From Zanthoxylum bungeanum (lineage: Eukaryota; Streptophyta; Magnoliopsida; Sapindales; Rutaceae): 64,000 nucleotides of DNA. The DNA is taken from assembly GCA_019454045.1 (NCBI GenBank), contig SKCR01006516.1, positions 124,001 to 188,000 on the forward strand, read 5' to 3'. The position numbers were made by a program, and so were the translations under genes. Below the pieces are notes generated by a model that saw only the letters and a list, made by a program, of their open reading frames with translations, ran no database searches and was not told the origin of the DNA. Below, piece by piece: positions 23,480-34,421 of the stretch. Each line of letters begins with the position of its first letter. Within the stretch, counting starts at the first letter, position 1.

Positions 23480-24655
23480 GTGTTTCAGGTTTCCAGACAC
23501 TACGTGAGAAGGGCCAGAAGCTTTGAAATCAGTTCGCTTAACCCAGAGATTGAAAGAACCATCAGAAAATTTAGAAGGGAAAAGCGAGAAGGTCAAGAAG
23601 CACTGATCAACATGAACATTCAAGAACCTGAACCTTTGATGTTGCCCCACCAATTCCCATCGAGACAGAACTATTCCGGTGGTTGATGGCTTCATTTCAT
23701 GCATTGTACTTCCTCCCATACCAGCAAATACGTGTGACTTTAAAACATGCATTCAGATGATACAGCAGTTAGTTCAGTTCGTGGGGAATGCAATTGAAGA
23801 TCCTAATGCCCACATCAGCAATTTCCTGGAAGTTTGTGGCACATTCAATTACAAACGAGTGGCAAAAGAAGCAATGAGATTACGTGTGTTCCTATATTCT
23901 TTGAAAGACAAAGCTAAGGCTTGGCTACATTCACTACCAGCAGGTTCCATCACAACTTGGAACACTTTAGCCACCAAATTCCTTGCAAAGTATTTTCCCC
24001 CAGCCAGAACTGCAAAACTGAGGAATGACATCACATCCTTTGTACAACATGACTCAGAATCCCTTTGCGAAGCTTGGGAGAGATACAAGGAGTTTCTCAG
24101 AAAATGTCCTCATCATGAGATTGCAAAGTGGCTACAAGTCCAAACCTTCTACAATGGACTTTCTGGACTAATGATAACCACAATAGATGCTGCTCCTGGA
24201 GGAGATTTAATGGCAAAAGGAGAGATCATGCTTGATACTTAATTGAAGAAATAGCCAACAAAAATTCTTTGTGGCCAACAGATGGAGCATGATTCAACGA
24301 GTTGCAGGAATCAACGAAATAGGAATCAACACAGCATTGAGTGCCAAGTTGGATCTTATTTGCAAAAATCTGGAAACTCTTAACATGAAGGTTAATGCTG
24401 GATCCAAAAGTTCAGCATATGAAGGAGCACCAGAGGCAGAATTATACAACCAACATGATGAGACAATGAATTATGTCAGTAATTTCAACAGACAGGGAAA
24501 CAATCCATATTCCAATACCTACAACCCAGGGTGGAGGAATCATCTTAATTTTACATGGAGCAACAATTCAGGGCAAATGAACAATCTACCACCCGGATTC
24601 CAACAACAGGACAAAGGCCAGAAGTATGAAAAGAAGCCATAAATAGATGATTTGC
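23480..24655 (+). pseudogene. Athila gag, frameshifted
   Basis: Gag forms the virus-like particle. The N-terminal part (23480-23686) has NPEIERTIRKFRREKREGQE. The core (23679-24242) has EDPNAHISNFLEVC, LRVFLYSLKDKAKAWLHSLP, TWNTLATKFLAKYFPP, LRNDITSFVQ, LCEAWERYKEFLRKCP and VQTFYNGL, the classic Athila capsid order. The C-terminal part (24271-24642) has NYVSNFNRQGNNPYSNTYNPG. Frames change near 23680 and 24243, and a stop follows near 24294, so no full protein is possible. No zinc knuckle is visible, as is usual for Athila. Confidence 0.9.
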
Positions 24656-24929
24656 TTGCAAAAATGTTCAAAAAGCAAGAAGTCAAATACGATGCTATGT
24701 TTTCAAAGCCAAAATGCTTCTATAAAGGCATTGGAGAATCAATTGGGACAACTGGCCAATGCTCAGAGTTATAGACTGTAAGGTACCCTTCCCAGTAACA
24801 CAGAACCAAATCCAAAGAACAGAGTGAATGAGTAATATCATGCCATCACTTTGAAAAGTGGTACTGAAATCAACAAAGATATTGGAGTCAAGGCAACTGC
24901 TAAGGATATTCCAAAAAAAAAAGCAGCAA

Positions 24930-25726
24930 AGCAGATCCACAGATGGAAGAAAAAGAGGCAAAAGAAAATGATCGAGAAAGATTCACCCCACCTCCACCTT
25001 TTGCACAGCGTCTCCAGAAACATAAACTGGACAAACAGTTTGCTCGATTCGTGGAGATCTTCAAAAAGCTGCATATCAATATTCCATTTGCAGAAGTGTT
25101 GGAACGAATGCCTAGCTATGTCAAATTTATGATAGACATTTTGTCACAAAAATGAAGATTGGGATATTACGAGACGGTAGCATTGACAGAAGATTGCAGC
25201 GCCATCATTCAAAGGAAGCTTACCCCAAAGTTGAAAGATCATGGCAGTTTCACCATCCCTTGCACCATAGGAGAACATAACTTTGGTAAAGCTTTGTGTG
25301 ATTTAGGTGCTAATATCAACTTGATGCATTTGTCTATGTACAAAAAAACTGCGGATTGGAGAAGCAAAGCCCACTTTAATCTCTTTGCAACTTGCTGCTA
25401 GAACGCTCACATTTCGGAAATGTGTAGTTGAAGATGTGCTCGTCAAAGTCGACAAATTCATTTTCCCAGCAGATTTTATTGTCATTGACATGGAGGAATA
25501 CGAAGACGTGCCCATCGTCCTCGGGAGACCATTCTTGGCTATAGGTCGAACCATTATTGATATACAAAAATATGAACTAACCATAAGGGTACATGACCAA
25601 GAAGTAACATTCAATGTTTTCAAAGCCATGGAATTCCCGAATGACGAAAAGAAGGAGAAATGTTTCAGACTTGATGTGAAATATGGTATCATCCAGAACT
25701 CATATGAAATGCCAAGTTTCCACTGA
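24930..25726 (+). pseudogene. Athila gag-pol linker and aspartic protease, broken
   Basis: The linker has FAQRLQKHKLDKQFARFVEIF and KKLHINIPFAEVLERMPSYV (24997-25127). The protease follows with LKDHGSFTIPCTIGEHNF and LCDLGANINLM near 25299; DLG in place of the usual DTG/DSG is normal for Athila. After a frameshift near 25370 come VVEDVLVKVDKFIFPADFIV and PIVLGRPFLA (25514-25543), and the domain ends at a stop at 25724-25726. The enzyme would process the polyprotein, but the frames are interrupted. Confidence 0.88.
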
Positions 25727-25733
25727 CAAACTT

Positions 25734-26123
25734 AAAGCATGTCATCTGCATGTGAAGCTTAAACCTAAAGCGTACTGCGCACTAAAGAAGTTAAATCTTG
25801 AAATACAAGCAACATGAAAGAAACGACTCCATCAACTCAACGGATTAGAGGAATTTCACATACAAACTTTTGAGAATGCCAAACTGTACAAAGAAAAGGC
25901 CAAGAAGAGACATGATCAGAAGATAGTGCGCATACAACTGGAACCGGGGCAGCGAGTATTGTTAAACAAATCACGGTTGAAACTTTTCCCTGGAAAGTTA
26001 AAATCACGATTTTTAGGTCCATTCTTAATCACCCAAGTTTTACCATGTGGAGTCGTTGAGTTACATGATCCCAACTCCAATGAAACATTCAAAGTTAATA
26101 GCAAGCGTGTCAAGCACTACTAG
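25734..26123 (+). pseudogene. Athila integrase C-terminal remnant
   Basis: Only the tail of integrase is present: KACHLHVKLKPKAYCALKKL near 25735, EEFHIQTFENAKLYKEKAKK near 25850, then LEPGQRVLLNKSRLKLFPGK and SRFLGPFLITQVLPCGVVEL up to the stop at 26121-26123. One in-frame stop lies near 25815. The start is within about 10 bp of the protease stop, so RT, RNase H and the integrase catalytic core are deleted with a sharp junction near 25727-25733. Confidence 0.88.
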
Positions 26124-26312
26124 GGAGAATCATTTGAGCAACAAAAAGAAAGTCTCACACTTGTAGATCTAGCCTAACGATCGGGCAGTCATGTCTAGCT
26201 GATGACGTTAAACTTAGCGCTAGCAGAGAGACAACCCATGTAATTTATGTATATATTAAGATTTGGTGTGTTTTATTTTTGTGTGTTAATTTTTGTAGGT
26301 AAAGTCACAGAC

Positions 26313-26777
26313 ATGATGGAAGATGTTCTCATAAATCTTCACATGCAATTTCATTCTCTCCCTCAAAACTCTCTGATGAAAGTCTACAAAGCTCGTATTG
26401 AATGAATAAGACTTCTGATGATCAAAGGTATTCCTAATGACATTCGTTAGATTATTGAAACATGATTTCTATTGGCAGGTGAGTCATCTGACTCTTTTGT
26501 TTCATTTCTGCCTGGTTTAGGAAGAAGCACATATACTAAGAAAATGAGAGCTAAAAGATTAGGTGTTTGCTATAAATGTGCACGCATGAAATGTAATACT
26601 CGTTGTCGTTATTTAGGAATGGTGTCTGATAACCGCGAAGATAAAATTAAATTCATTAGGGATGACATGAGTAAAGAGTATTTAGATGACATTTCATTGA
26701 CTCTCGAGACACATCCCAATGGATATGTATATCATGCACTTCGCATTACACAATTTCGAAAAGAAAGACAACAATAA
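26313..26777 (+). pseudogene. Unidentified accessory ORF with CX2CX4CX3C motif
   Basis: A single frame of 155 codons from ATG 26313 to TAA 26777, interrupted by three stops at 26403 (TGA), 26448 (TAG) and 26463 (TGA). The uninterrupted part is 26472-26777. It contains GVCYKCARMKCNTRC (four cysteines spaced 2, 4 and 3), followed by a charged, possibly helical segment with DNREDKIKFIRDDMSKEYLD. I do not recognise the family. It occupies the place where Athila elements can carry an env-like ORF, but it has no obvious signal peptide or membrane segment. It could be a captured host fragment. The open stretch and lysine-rich composition suggest a real former gene. Confidence 0.5.
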
Positions 26778-27132
26778 AGTCTCGAGAATCTGACTTTAAA
26801 AGACTCTGTTTGCCAATTTATAAGAAATTGGATGGTAAGCTTATCCCTAACGCATAGATGTCATTCAAGTCGTTACTTCTTGTTAATATTATTATCTTTT
26901 TGTTTTTAACTAATAATCGTGATTTGTTTTGCTATTTTCTTTTATTTTCGCCGACAGAATCCAGACTTTTTGACTTTCATGATTTATTTTACTTTTTACC
27001 TAATATTTGTCATTTGTCAGGTACTAGTGCTATTATTACTCACTATTTTTTCAGGATCGATAAATTCAACTCTTCATTGCACTCTTGAAGACATCCAGAT
27101 TTGAGAAAGAAATATAAAAAAGAAGAAAAAAA

Positions 27133-27770
27133 ATGGAAGTAACTTTAAGAAGACGAGTTGTTAACATCTATGTATTTTACGGTACTAGTGCTGGTTCTAA
27201 ACCAGAATTCGTTGAAGCTGCACATGAATTGGGTCGAGTCATAGCTGAGAGAAATATGCACTAATGAGGTACGTTTCAAGGGCCGTACAGAAGGAGGAAG
27301 TCAAGTTTTGGGAATCATCCCAAAACCTTTGGCAGAGGCGAATCTTATAGGACCATCAAACAGAGAGGAATGCATCATACCAGGTATGTCTGAACGACTT
27401 GTTGAAATGATTAACAATGCTGATGCTTTTATTGCTTTGCCAGGTGGCTTGGGTACAATGGAGGAAATATTTACAATGCTATCTTGGGCGAACTTGAACA
27501 TACATCAGAAACCAATTGGACTGTTTAATGTTGATGATGTCCGAACTTAAATATTTATGACTTTATTTGTGTGTTTCTTGATGATGTCCGAAGAAATGGG
27601 TTCGTTTCAAAACCTATAAAAGATATCATCTTCATTATCAGAACTGCCCATGATTTAAATTACCAACTCTTATTTTTGAACCACAAATTGACCCTATCCT
27701 TTCCAAGATAAATTGGTGCGATAATGATCGTGGTAAGAAACGTCGGATAAATCTGGATCTCAACCTTTAA
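27133..27770 (+). pseudogene. LOG-like cytokinin riboside monophosphate phosphoribohydrolase remnant
   Basis: LOG enzymes release active cytokinin bases from their nucleotides in the cytosol. Here 27133-27264 reads YGTSAGSKPEFVEAAHELGR and VIAERNMH, the LOG N-terminus. 27272-27550 reads GGSQVLGIIPKPL, then MSERLVEMINNADAFIALPG with the family motif PGGLGTMEE (27440-27466) and NLNIHQKPIGLFNVD. Near 27549-27770 further frames give FLDDVRRNGFVSKPIKDII and an INLDLNL end. The segment around the first glycine-rich loop (VYGGG-type) is missing at 27265-27271, and stops and frameshifts interrupt it, so it is not functional. No introns are needed to read it, unlike normal plant LOG genes, which suggests capture from a processed transcript. 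It lies in sense orientation between the integrase tail and the 3' LTR. Confidence 0.85.
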
Positions 27771-29070
27771 TTTTCTTTTTAGATGTAGAATTTCAGCTAA
27801 CCAAGTACCGTTTTCTAAACTCTTCTTCTATTTTTTAGACATTGATGACAATGTCTCAATTAGGTTTGGGGGAGGGGATTAGTTGACTAGTATCTTGTTT
27901 TTATTTTTCGTTGTGTTATTTTTATTTGATTTTTAGTCAACAAATTTTCAAAAATTAAAAAAATTTATTTTTATGTTTTTAACTTGACTAACTAGGTATA
28001 ATGGTGTTTGAGATAGTTGTGTAATGAATTTTCACTCTTGAGACGTATCTCAACCTATTTCGTAACAAGTTAATTTTTGTTTATTTCCTTTTGAATTATT
28101 TAAATTTGTGAATTCTCCATAATACTGACTAAATTGGATCTTCATATGCTCAATTGACAAGTATTATCAACATGCATGGTAACATATGGACATGAGCTAT
28201 AAGTGAAAAGTTTGTAATATTCAGTGCTCTAGTTTAATTAGAGGAAGCATCTTAAAGCTATGTAATTAAAAAAAAATTATGTATATTAATAAAAAGTTTC
28301 TACTTAGTAACCGGACATCTTGCCTCAGTAAGTAGAGATTGTTCGCGTCAAATGGTAGAACTTTTAACATCTGAGATCCGAGTAATTAAGTCTGTAGGGG
28401 TGTTTTAACATCTAGTGCCCTAAAGCCAACTGGTTTGGGAGTCACTGGCCCAAAGCTCGCTACATGGATTAAAGATGTTATATATAAAAAATAAACATTT
28501 GAGATTCGAGTAATTAAGTCCGTAGGGGTGTCTTAACACCTAGTGCCCTAAAGCTAACTGGTTTGGGAGTCACTGGCCCAAAGCTCGCTATATGGATTAA
28601 AGATGTTATAAAAAAAATCTATTGCTAAAAAGATGTGAATTCTGATATAACTTTAGGACAAAAATATTACTCTCTTTTCAACTACACTTATGAATATTGT
28701 GGGCACAATGATTTGATTAATACATTGTTCGTTATGTATATTGAGAATGGTAAAAATAATCAGAGAATTTACTTATTTGGTAATTTAGAAAGAAAGAAAA
28801 CAATTCTTAACTTGGATAAGATTTTCACTTGTTTAGTCACTAACTTGTATTGTGTGTTTGATTTTACATTTGATTGACGTTTGTAGGTATCATCGCTGTA
28901 AGCCTTCATGAGACTACAACTCGTCCACTAGGGACTCTTAGGGGTTTAAAGGCTTGTTGTATATGCTAAATGCAACCGTGATCCCTACGAAAATGGCTTA
29001 ATTTAATTTTATTTTAAAGTTGTTTATTGTATTTTATTTTGTTGTTTTGCTCAAGGACTAGCAAAATGTT
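27771..29070 (+). other. 3' non-coding region of the Athila-type element
   Basis: Contains tttaggtttgggggagggga-type purine tract near 27862-27880 preceded by acattgatgacaatgtctc, a phrase common after integrase in Athila elements; then AT-rich sequence and the duplication at 28366-28612. 28720-28930 also occurs in the minus-strand remnant at 16215-16545, showing it belongs to the family. Confidence 0.65.
28366..28612. repeat. 128-bp tandem duplication, SINE-like
   Basis: Two units start at 28366 and 28494 (aacatctgagatccgagtaat and aacatttgagattcgagtaat). Each continues through gtaggggtg, agtgccctaaagc, actggtttgggagtcactgg and ends aaagatgttata plus an A-rich tail. The gagattcgagt phrase resembles a pol III box B, so the unit may derive from a SINE. 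Confidence 0.8.
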
Positions 29071-29083
29071 AGGTTTGAGGGTG
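29071..29083 (+). promoter_or_regulatory. Polypurine tract of the Athila-type element
   Basis: aggtttgagggtg lies immediately before the 3' LTR start (TGATAAGTGG), the expected plus-strand priming site. Confidence 0.7.
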
Positions 29084-30811
29084 TGATAAGTGGAAAATAT
29101 ATCAATATTTACCGCCTCTTTTACTTAATATTTGTATAGTTTCTTGTGTTTTGTGAATATTTTGATTTGTTTTGTGTATTTTGTAGATAAAAAGGTTTTA
29201 GGACTCACTGGAATCAAATCGGGGCTAAAACAGCGAAAAACAGACAAAAATTGCAAAATTATCATTTACGCGTCGCGACGCGCAAAAATCTCTGCGTCGT
29301 GACACGTCTGCGTTACTGTGTTGTCGACACTCATCATCGCCATGTCATCGCCACATCATCACTTACGTCATCATGACATCAACATAATAATTCACTCTTC
29401 CGACACGCGTCATTGCTTACATCAACATGACGTCAGTGTCGCGACGCACATAACTTTACGCGTCATGACGCCGAGCCAATAATTCTACCGATAGCCATGT
29501 GCCATCATCTCGTCAAACCCCATACATGTGTCAAGCATCAAAGGCGCGTCGTGACGCGCAAGGCAAAATTTTGCCTATAAATTGAGGCCGAAATCAGAAG
29601 GAAAATTCATACCTTCTTCTGGGGATTTCCTTAATAATACTAAGAATATTTTATCTTGTTTGTTTATATACAGTTTTCTTGTATTTAATTTTTATTTTAA
29701 GCAATAGATCTTTCTTTATTTTACTTTTCAGTATGAGTAGGTAACTTCCATCTGATGGGGTGAAAAGTAAAGCTTTTATTATTATAATTTAGATTAATCT
29801 CTCATACTTATAATATATAAACTATCTTAAAACCTGACTTAATGGGATATCGCCTTTATGGTCGGTTGGAATTAATCATAAATTTGACTTAATCAGGATA
29901 CCGCCTATATGGTCGGTTGGTAATGTCATGCAATTTATATATTATAATAAGAGAAATATCTAAATTAGAAATAATAAAAGGGGATCATCTAACCCCCAAT
30001 ATTTTCTTTTATTGTTAATTTATCTTTTTAATTTCAAAGTTTATTTTATGTCATTTTCTTTATTTAAGTTTTTACTAGTCTTAGATATGTGTTGTAACTA
30101 AATACCATATCTGAGGTTGTGATGAATTCCAATATCACCGTTTTATAAGTTGGTTATTTTATGTTTTAGGTAATACATTGATTTATTTATTGAGTGTTAA
30201 TCTTAATGCTTCTTATTAACTGGCCACTAATAAGATTGATTTGGTAAACTTAAAATAAACTTGACAAAGGAATTTTAGGTTTTAGCCTTAGACTCAATAG
30301 CTCACGATCTCACCATGGGGCAAATGATACTTAGGTAGATTTCCTTCCATAATAGACATATACCTGTCGGGCGGGGGTAGCTACAATTGGAACTTAATCT
30401 TAATGAATTTAGGTAATTTGGTTAACATAGACATATGATTAATTAGTTTATTTTGGGTGTTTGTATCTGACCATCGAAATAGTGTTTTGCATATTTTCAT
30501 GTTCCAGGTTAATAAACCGATATATTGCACAAACATGAGATAATCACTTCATCTTTAAAAGATATTGGAAGGATTCACAATCCTAGATAGTTTCATAATA
30601 TCAAATTTTCCTTAAATTTACTTTCGCACTGTTTTATTTACATGTTTTAGATAAAAATCACCATCCAATCAACAATCAATCTATTAGATACTTGTAAACT
30701 TTTAGCTTCACAAATCTATAGCCTAGGTATTAAGTCCTCGTGGGATCGATGCATTTTATACTACTTGAGCGATACGTGCGCTTGCGTAACGTGTGTGTTT
30801 ACCACCGATCA
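29084..30811 (+). repeat. 3' LTR of the Athila-type element
   Basis: Starts TGATAAGTGG and ends ACCGATCA. Palindrome cluster at 29267-29560 (best copy cgcgtcgcgacgcgc at 29269-29283), TATA box tataaat at 29576-29582, two gataccgcc-ggtcggttgg units at 29850-29925. Visibly diverged from the 5' LTR by scattered substitutions and small indels, so the insertion is not recent. Confidence 0.93.
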
Positions 30812-30940
30812 AAAGTACACACCACCGTAATTAAGAATATATTCGAGTCGAGTAGCATATGTGATCTTTTGACTATATGATATCATTAATTTTATGTGTG
30901 GTCCTCCATACTTTGATGCTATATATGTAAAAGACCTTTT
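30812..30940 (+). mobile_element. Right part of the LTR split by the Athila insertion
   Basis: Starts with the duplicated aaagt and seems to continue the LTR fragment at 21184-21620. It ends at 30940, where the next element's LTR (tgttagtgtcc) begins. Confidence 0.45.
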
Positions 30941-32807
30941 TGTTAGTGTCCTAGACATGCCCAAGGTCTCTAATACATGATTTAGTTTGTGAATGATCAA
31001 GAGAGTTGCGGAAAAAAAAACTTACATTGATCGGATGTGGATTTCAAAATTTTTGTATATTTGTTGGAAGCTCCAAGCCTTCTTTGAGTGAATCCAACCC
31101 AAGGGTGAGTTTCCCTTTCACCTCACAAGACTCATTAAGTGCCAGCTTACTTGTTTTTTGAAGCAAAATCAAAGAGAGGAAGAAGGTGGTATTCGGCCAA
31201 GCCTTAGGAGAGAAGAGAGAGTTGTGTTTTCTTTGTATTTGTTTCCAAAACCGAATCACAAAGTCAACTCAAAAAATTTGTGTATATGCTTTACCAAAAG
31301 CAAAAGCAAAAAGGTGTTGGAGGGAAAATGGCATTAAATGCCCTTAACCACTTCCATCACTCATGTAGACATTTGATGTAAGTTGGTGGGCCCCACCTTT
31401 TAAATTCAAAATTCAAGTGGCTTGCTCAACACACTTCGGGCTCAGGTTCATTTAATCTGATTAAACAAATTTTTCGTCGCAACGTAATTATATCTAATTT
31501 AATTAAATAATAATGCCTAGCAAAATTATTACGAAAGTCGCTTGCGAATTAATTCCAAATTAATTCGTTCGCCCGAATTAAAATCCAATTTTAATTCCGC
31601 TTTGAAATCCGATTTCAATTAATATATCCAATATATTATTTAATCGATTAATTCCAAATTAATTGGTTTCTCTCTTCTATTAGAATTTTATCCCAGATAA
31701 ATTCTTGCCGCAATTAATCTCAGATTAATTTTCTCTCTCTTATAATTAATCCTAGATTAATTCTGTTTGAGTCAAATGTCATCAGTGAATTTTTGGGAAG
31801 GGACCCAAGAGATCTCTGGATATGTTGGCAGTAAATCCGGTTTTCGAACTATCCGAACACGTGCGTACCCCGTACCACATTCTTACCGATTTACAAGACA
31901 TGGTTGGCTTCTAGCAAAGCACCATGCCTACCCAATTCTCCAGAAATATTCAACAAAGAATATATAATCTATATCAGGCATAATATACTATGTATTTCAT
32001 ATTACGATCCAATATCTGATGTCACATGCTAGGCCTTGGGCTGGAATTGTGTCTGCCCCGTACGAAGCATATATCGGATCACTAGCAACTAGTCTCTTTA
32101 ATCGGATAATCATGACCTAGTCATACTATCCCAATAGCTGCAGCATATGAGAGTACTAGTTCTGTATCCATGCGTGATCATCTTCTCCATATGACTGAAG
32201 TGATACTTCCATCTTGACATCACACCCAATACACTACGATTCTCAGTAAACCCAGAAGAGGCGTACACAGAACCTTTTAAAGTCCCGGACGACCAAAACC
32301 AAAGCGTACTGATTATCGCAAGTATTAGCGATGCAAGTCTCAGGTTAAGACCACATACACCTACCCTGATGCGGATTCCCATAGACACATAGTCATACTA
32401 CTAATGGGATTCCGAGGGGTCTATCCAGAGCGAAGCTGTTCCCGGTCCAATGGCTAACAGAACCTCCTATCACACTTGCATAAGTATCATATACTTAAAT
32501 ATATGAGAGCTATGTCGTTAAGCTTCCATAACGCGCACAAGTGTAATACTAGTTTATTCCGCATTATCGATGTCCAATCTCGATAATACTACAACTATGG
32601 ATATTTAATGATTAAACCGTTCGTGGATTAATACTGTCTCATATCTTATTAATCTGAAACTAATCATAAGGACTTTTATCATTTATATATATCAAAGTAA
32701 TCTAATTACAAAATGATAAAATAGTAATTTCATTTGTCACATAGTTAATTTGTACAAAAACCACAATGTCTTTTACAGCTAGTGATGCTATGGGTCATAA
32801 TTGTCCA
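30941..32807 (-). repeat. Left (3') LTR of the copia element
   Basis: Non-coding. The inner end near 32807 adjoins a purine tract when read on the minus strand (gagcaaagtaggagattttt, 32805-32824). The 440 bp from 30941 match 38936-39373 with scattered differences, and 31390-32510 matches 39374-40010 in inverted orientation. Confidence 0.8.
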
Positions 32808-32881
32808 AAAATCTCCTACTTTGCTCATAGCCAATCACTCAAGTATCTAACACCTGAACTATGTACATGTCGCTCAAATTT

Positions 32882-34421
32882 CTACTGAGAAATAGTTTTC
32901 TTCAGCGGATCTGCAATGTTGTCATCTGAAGCGATCTTTTCAATCTTCACATCGCCACGATGTATGATGTCACGAATAAGATGGAAACGTCGAAGTACAT
33001 GCTTGGATTGTTGATGAGACCGCGGTTCCGTAGCCTGCGCTATAGCCCCGTTATTGTCATAATACAAAGGTACGGGCTCAGCTGCTAACGGAACTACTCC
33101 TAATCCAATTAGGAATTTACGGATCCAAACTGCTTCTTTTGTTGCCTCAGCTGCAGCGATATATTCCGCTTCTCTTGTTGAATCATCAACAGTCTCTTGC
33201 TTGGAAGATTTCCAGCTCACTGCTCCGTTGTTCAAACAAAATATATACCCAGATTGTGACTTAGAGTCGTCTTTATCGGTTTGGAAACTTGCATCGGTGA
33301 ACCCAGTCACCTCAAGTTCTCCATCTCTATATATTAAGAAAACATCCTTAGTTCGTCTAAGATACTTAAGGATATTCTTAACAGTAATCCAGTGACCATC
33401 ACCTGGATCGGCCTGATAGCGACTGCACATGCTCAAAGCATACAAGACATCAGGTCGCGTACATATCATGGCATACATGATCGATCCGACTGCAGAAGCG
33501 AACGGGATCCGATTCATGTTATCTCTCTCATCTTGAGTTTTAGGACATATGTCCTTAGATAGAGAGACACCATGTGAAACTGGAAGTAGTCCCCTCTTAG
33601 ACTGATCCATGTTGAATCTCTTCAACACTTTGTCAATGTACGAGCTCTGGGAGAGTCCAAGCATCTTTCTAGATCTATCCTAGTAGATCCTTATTTCCAG
33701 AATAAATGTTGCTTCTCCCAGATCTTTCATGGAGAATTTTAATGAAAGCCAAGCTTTCACCGATTGTAGCATGGGAATGTCATTGCCAATAAGCAATACA
33801 TCATCAACGTAAAGGACAATGAATGTCAGTGCGCTCCCACTAACCTTCTTATATACACAAGAATCATCTTCGTTTTGAATGAAATCATATTCTTTTATGA
33901 TCTCATCAAAACATTGATTCCAAGAACGCGATGCTTGTTTCAATCCATAAATGGATCGATTTAACTTGGAAACCTTGTTTGCATATTTTGATACGACAAA
34001 ACCATCAGGCTGTTGCATATAAATATCCTCCAAAAGGTTTCCGTTAAGGAAAGCGATTTTGACGTCCATCTGCCATATTTCATAATCGAAATATGCAGCA
34101 ATAGCAAGCATTATCCGAATGAATTTAATCATGGCAACAAGGGAGAAAGTTTCGTCGTAATCGACATCATGTCGTTGACGATACCCTTTGGCTACAAGCC
34201 TAGCTTTGTACATTTGTATGTTGCTATCCATGTCCGTCTTCTTCTTGAAGACCCATTTACAACCAATCGGCTTAATGCCTTCTGGTACATCAACCGGTGC
34301 CCAGACTTGGTTGGTATACATGGAATCCATTTCGGACTTCATGGCATCTTGCCATAAAGCGGAGTCGATATCTTGTATCGCTTCCTCATACGTAGCCGGC
34401 TCATTATCCTCAATAAGATAA
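32882..34421 (-). pseudogene. copia reverse transcriptase and RNase H
   Basis: The RT part has TYEEAIQDIDSALWQDAMKS, KPIGCKWVFKKKTD, YKARLVAKGYRQRHDVDYDE, WQMDVKIAFLNG, NRSIYGLKQASRSWNQCF and the catalytic FIVLYVDDVLLIGND (about 33780-33825). A TAG stop near 33680 separates it from SYIDKVLKRFNMDQSKRGLL and PFASAVGSIMYAMICTRPD. RNase H follows with VTGFTDASFQTDKDD, REAEYIAAAEATKEAVWIRK and the HVLRRFHLIRD end, stopping at 32882. With only the single stop at the RT-RNase H join, this is the best preserved polymerase region in the window. The KTDMDSNIQ segment and MDVKIAF (usually MDVKTAF) show small changes. Confidence 0.92.

Larger units (their letters stand above)
21621..30811 (+). mobile_element. 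Athila-type Ty3/gypsy element with LOG-like cargo
   Basis: Boundaries are exact: LTR 21621-23371, LTR 29084-30811, and 5-bp duplications aaagt at 21616-21620 and 30812-30816. A tRNA-Asp-like PBS follows the 5' LTR and a purine tract precedes the 3' LTR. Inside, in order, are gag, protease, the integrase C-terminus, an unidentified ORF remnant, a LOG-like pseudogene, and AT-rich non-coding sequence with a 128-bp tandem duplication. RT, RNase H and the integrase core are missing. At 9.2 kb it is non-autonomous and all frames are broken. Confidence 0.93.

Noticed and set aside
27133..27770. A functional LOG gene
   Set aside because: Stops, at least two frameshifts and loss of the first glycine-rich segment; it is a remnant inside a retrotransposon.
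28635..28877. 80-aa ORF upstream of the Athila 3' LTR
   Set aside because: The homologous minus-strand sequence at 16290-16545 does not preserve the frame; probably non-coding.
32110..32388. 92-aa minus-strand ORF
   Set aside because: Lies entirely in the copia LTR and its sequence recurs inverted at 39480-39770; no domain.
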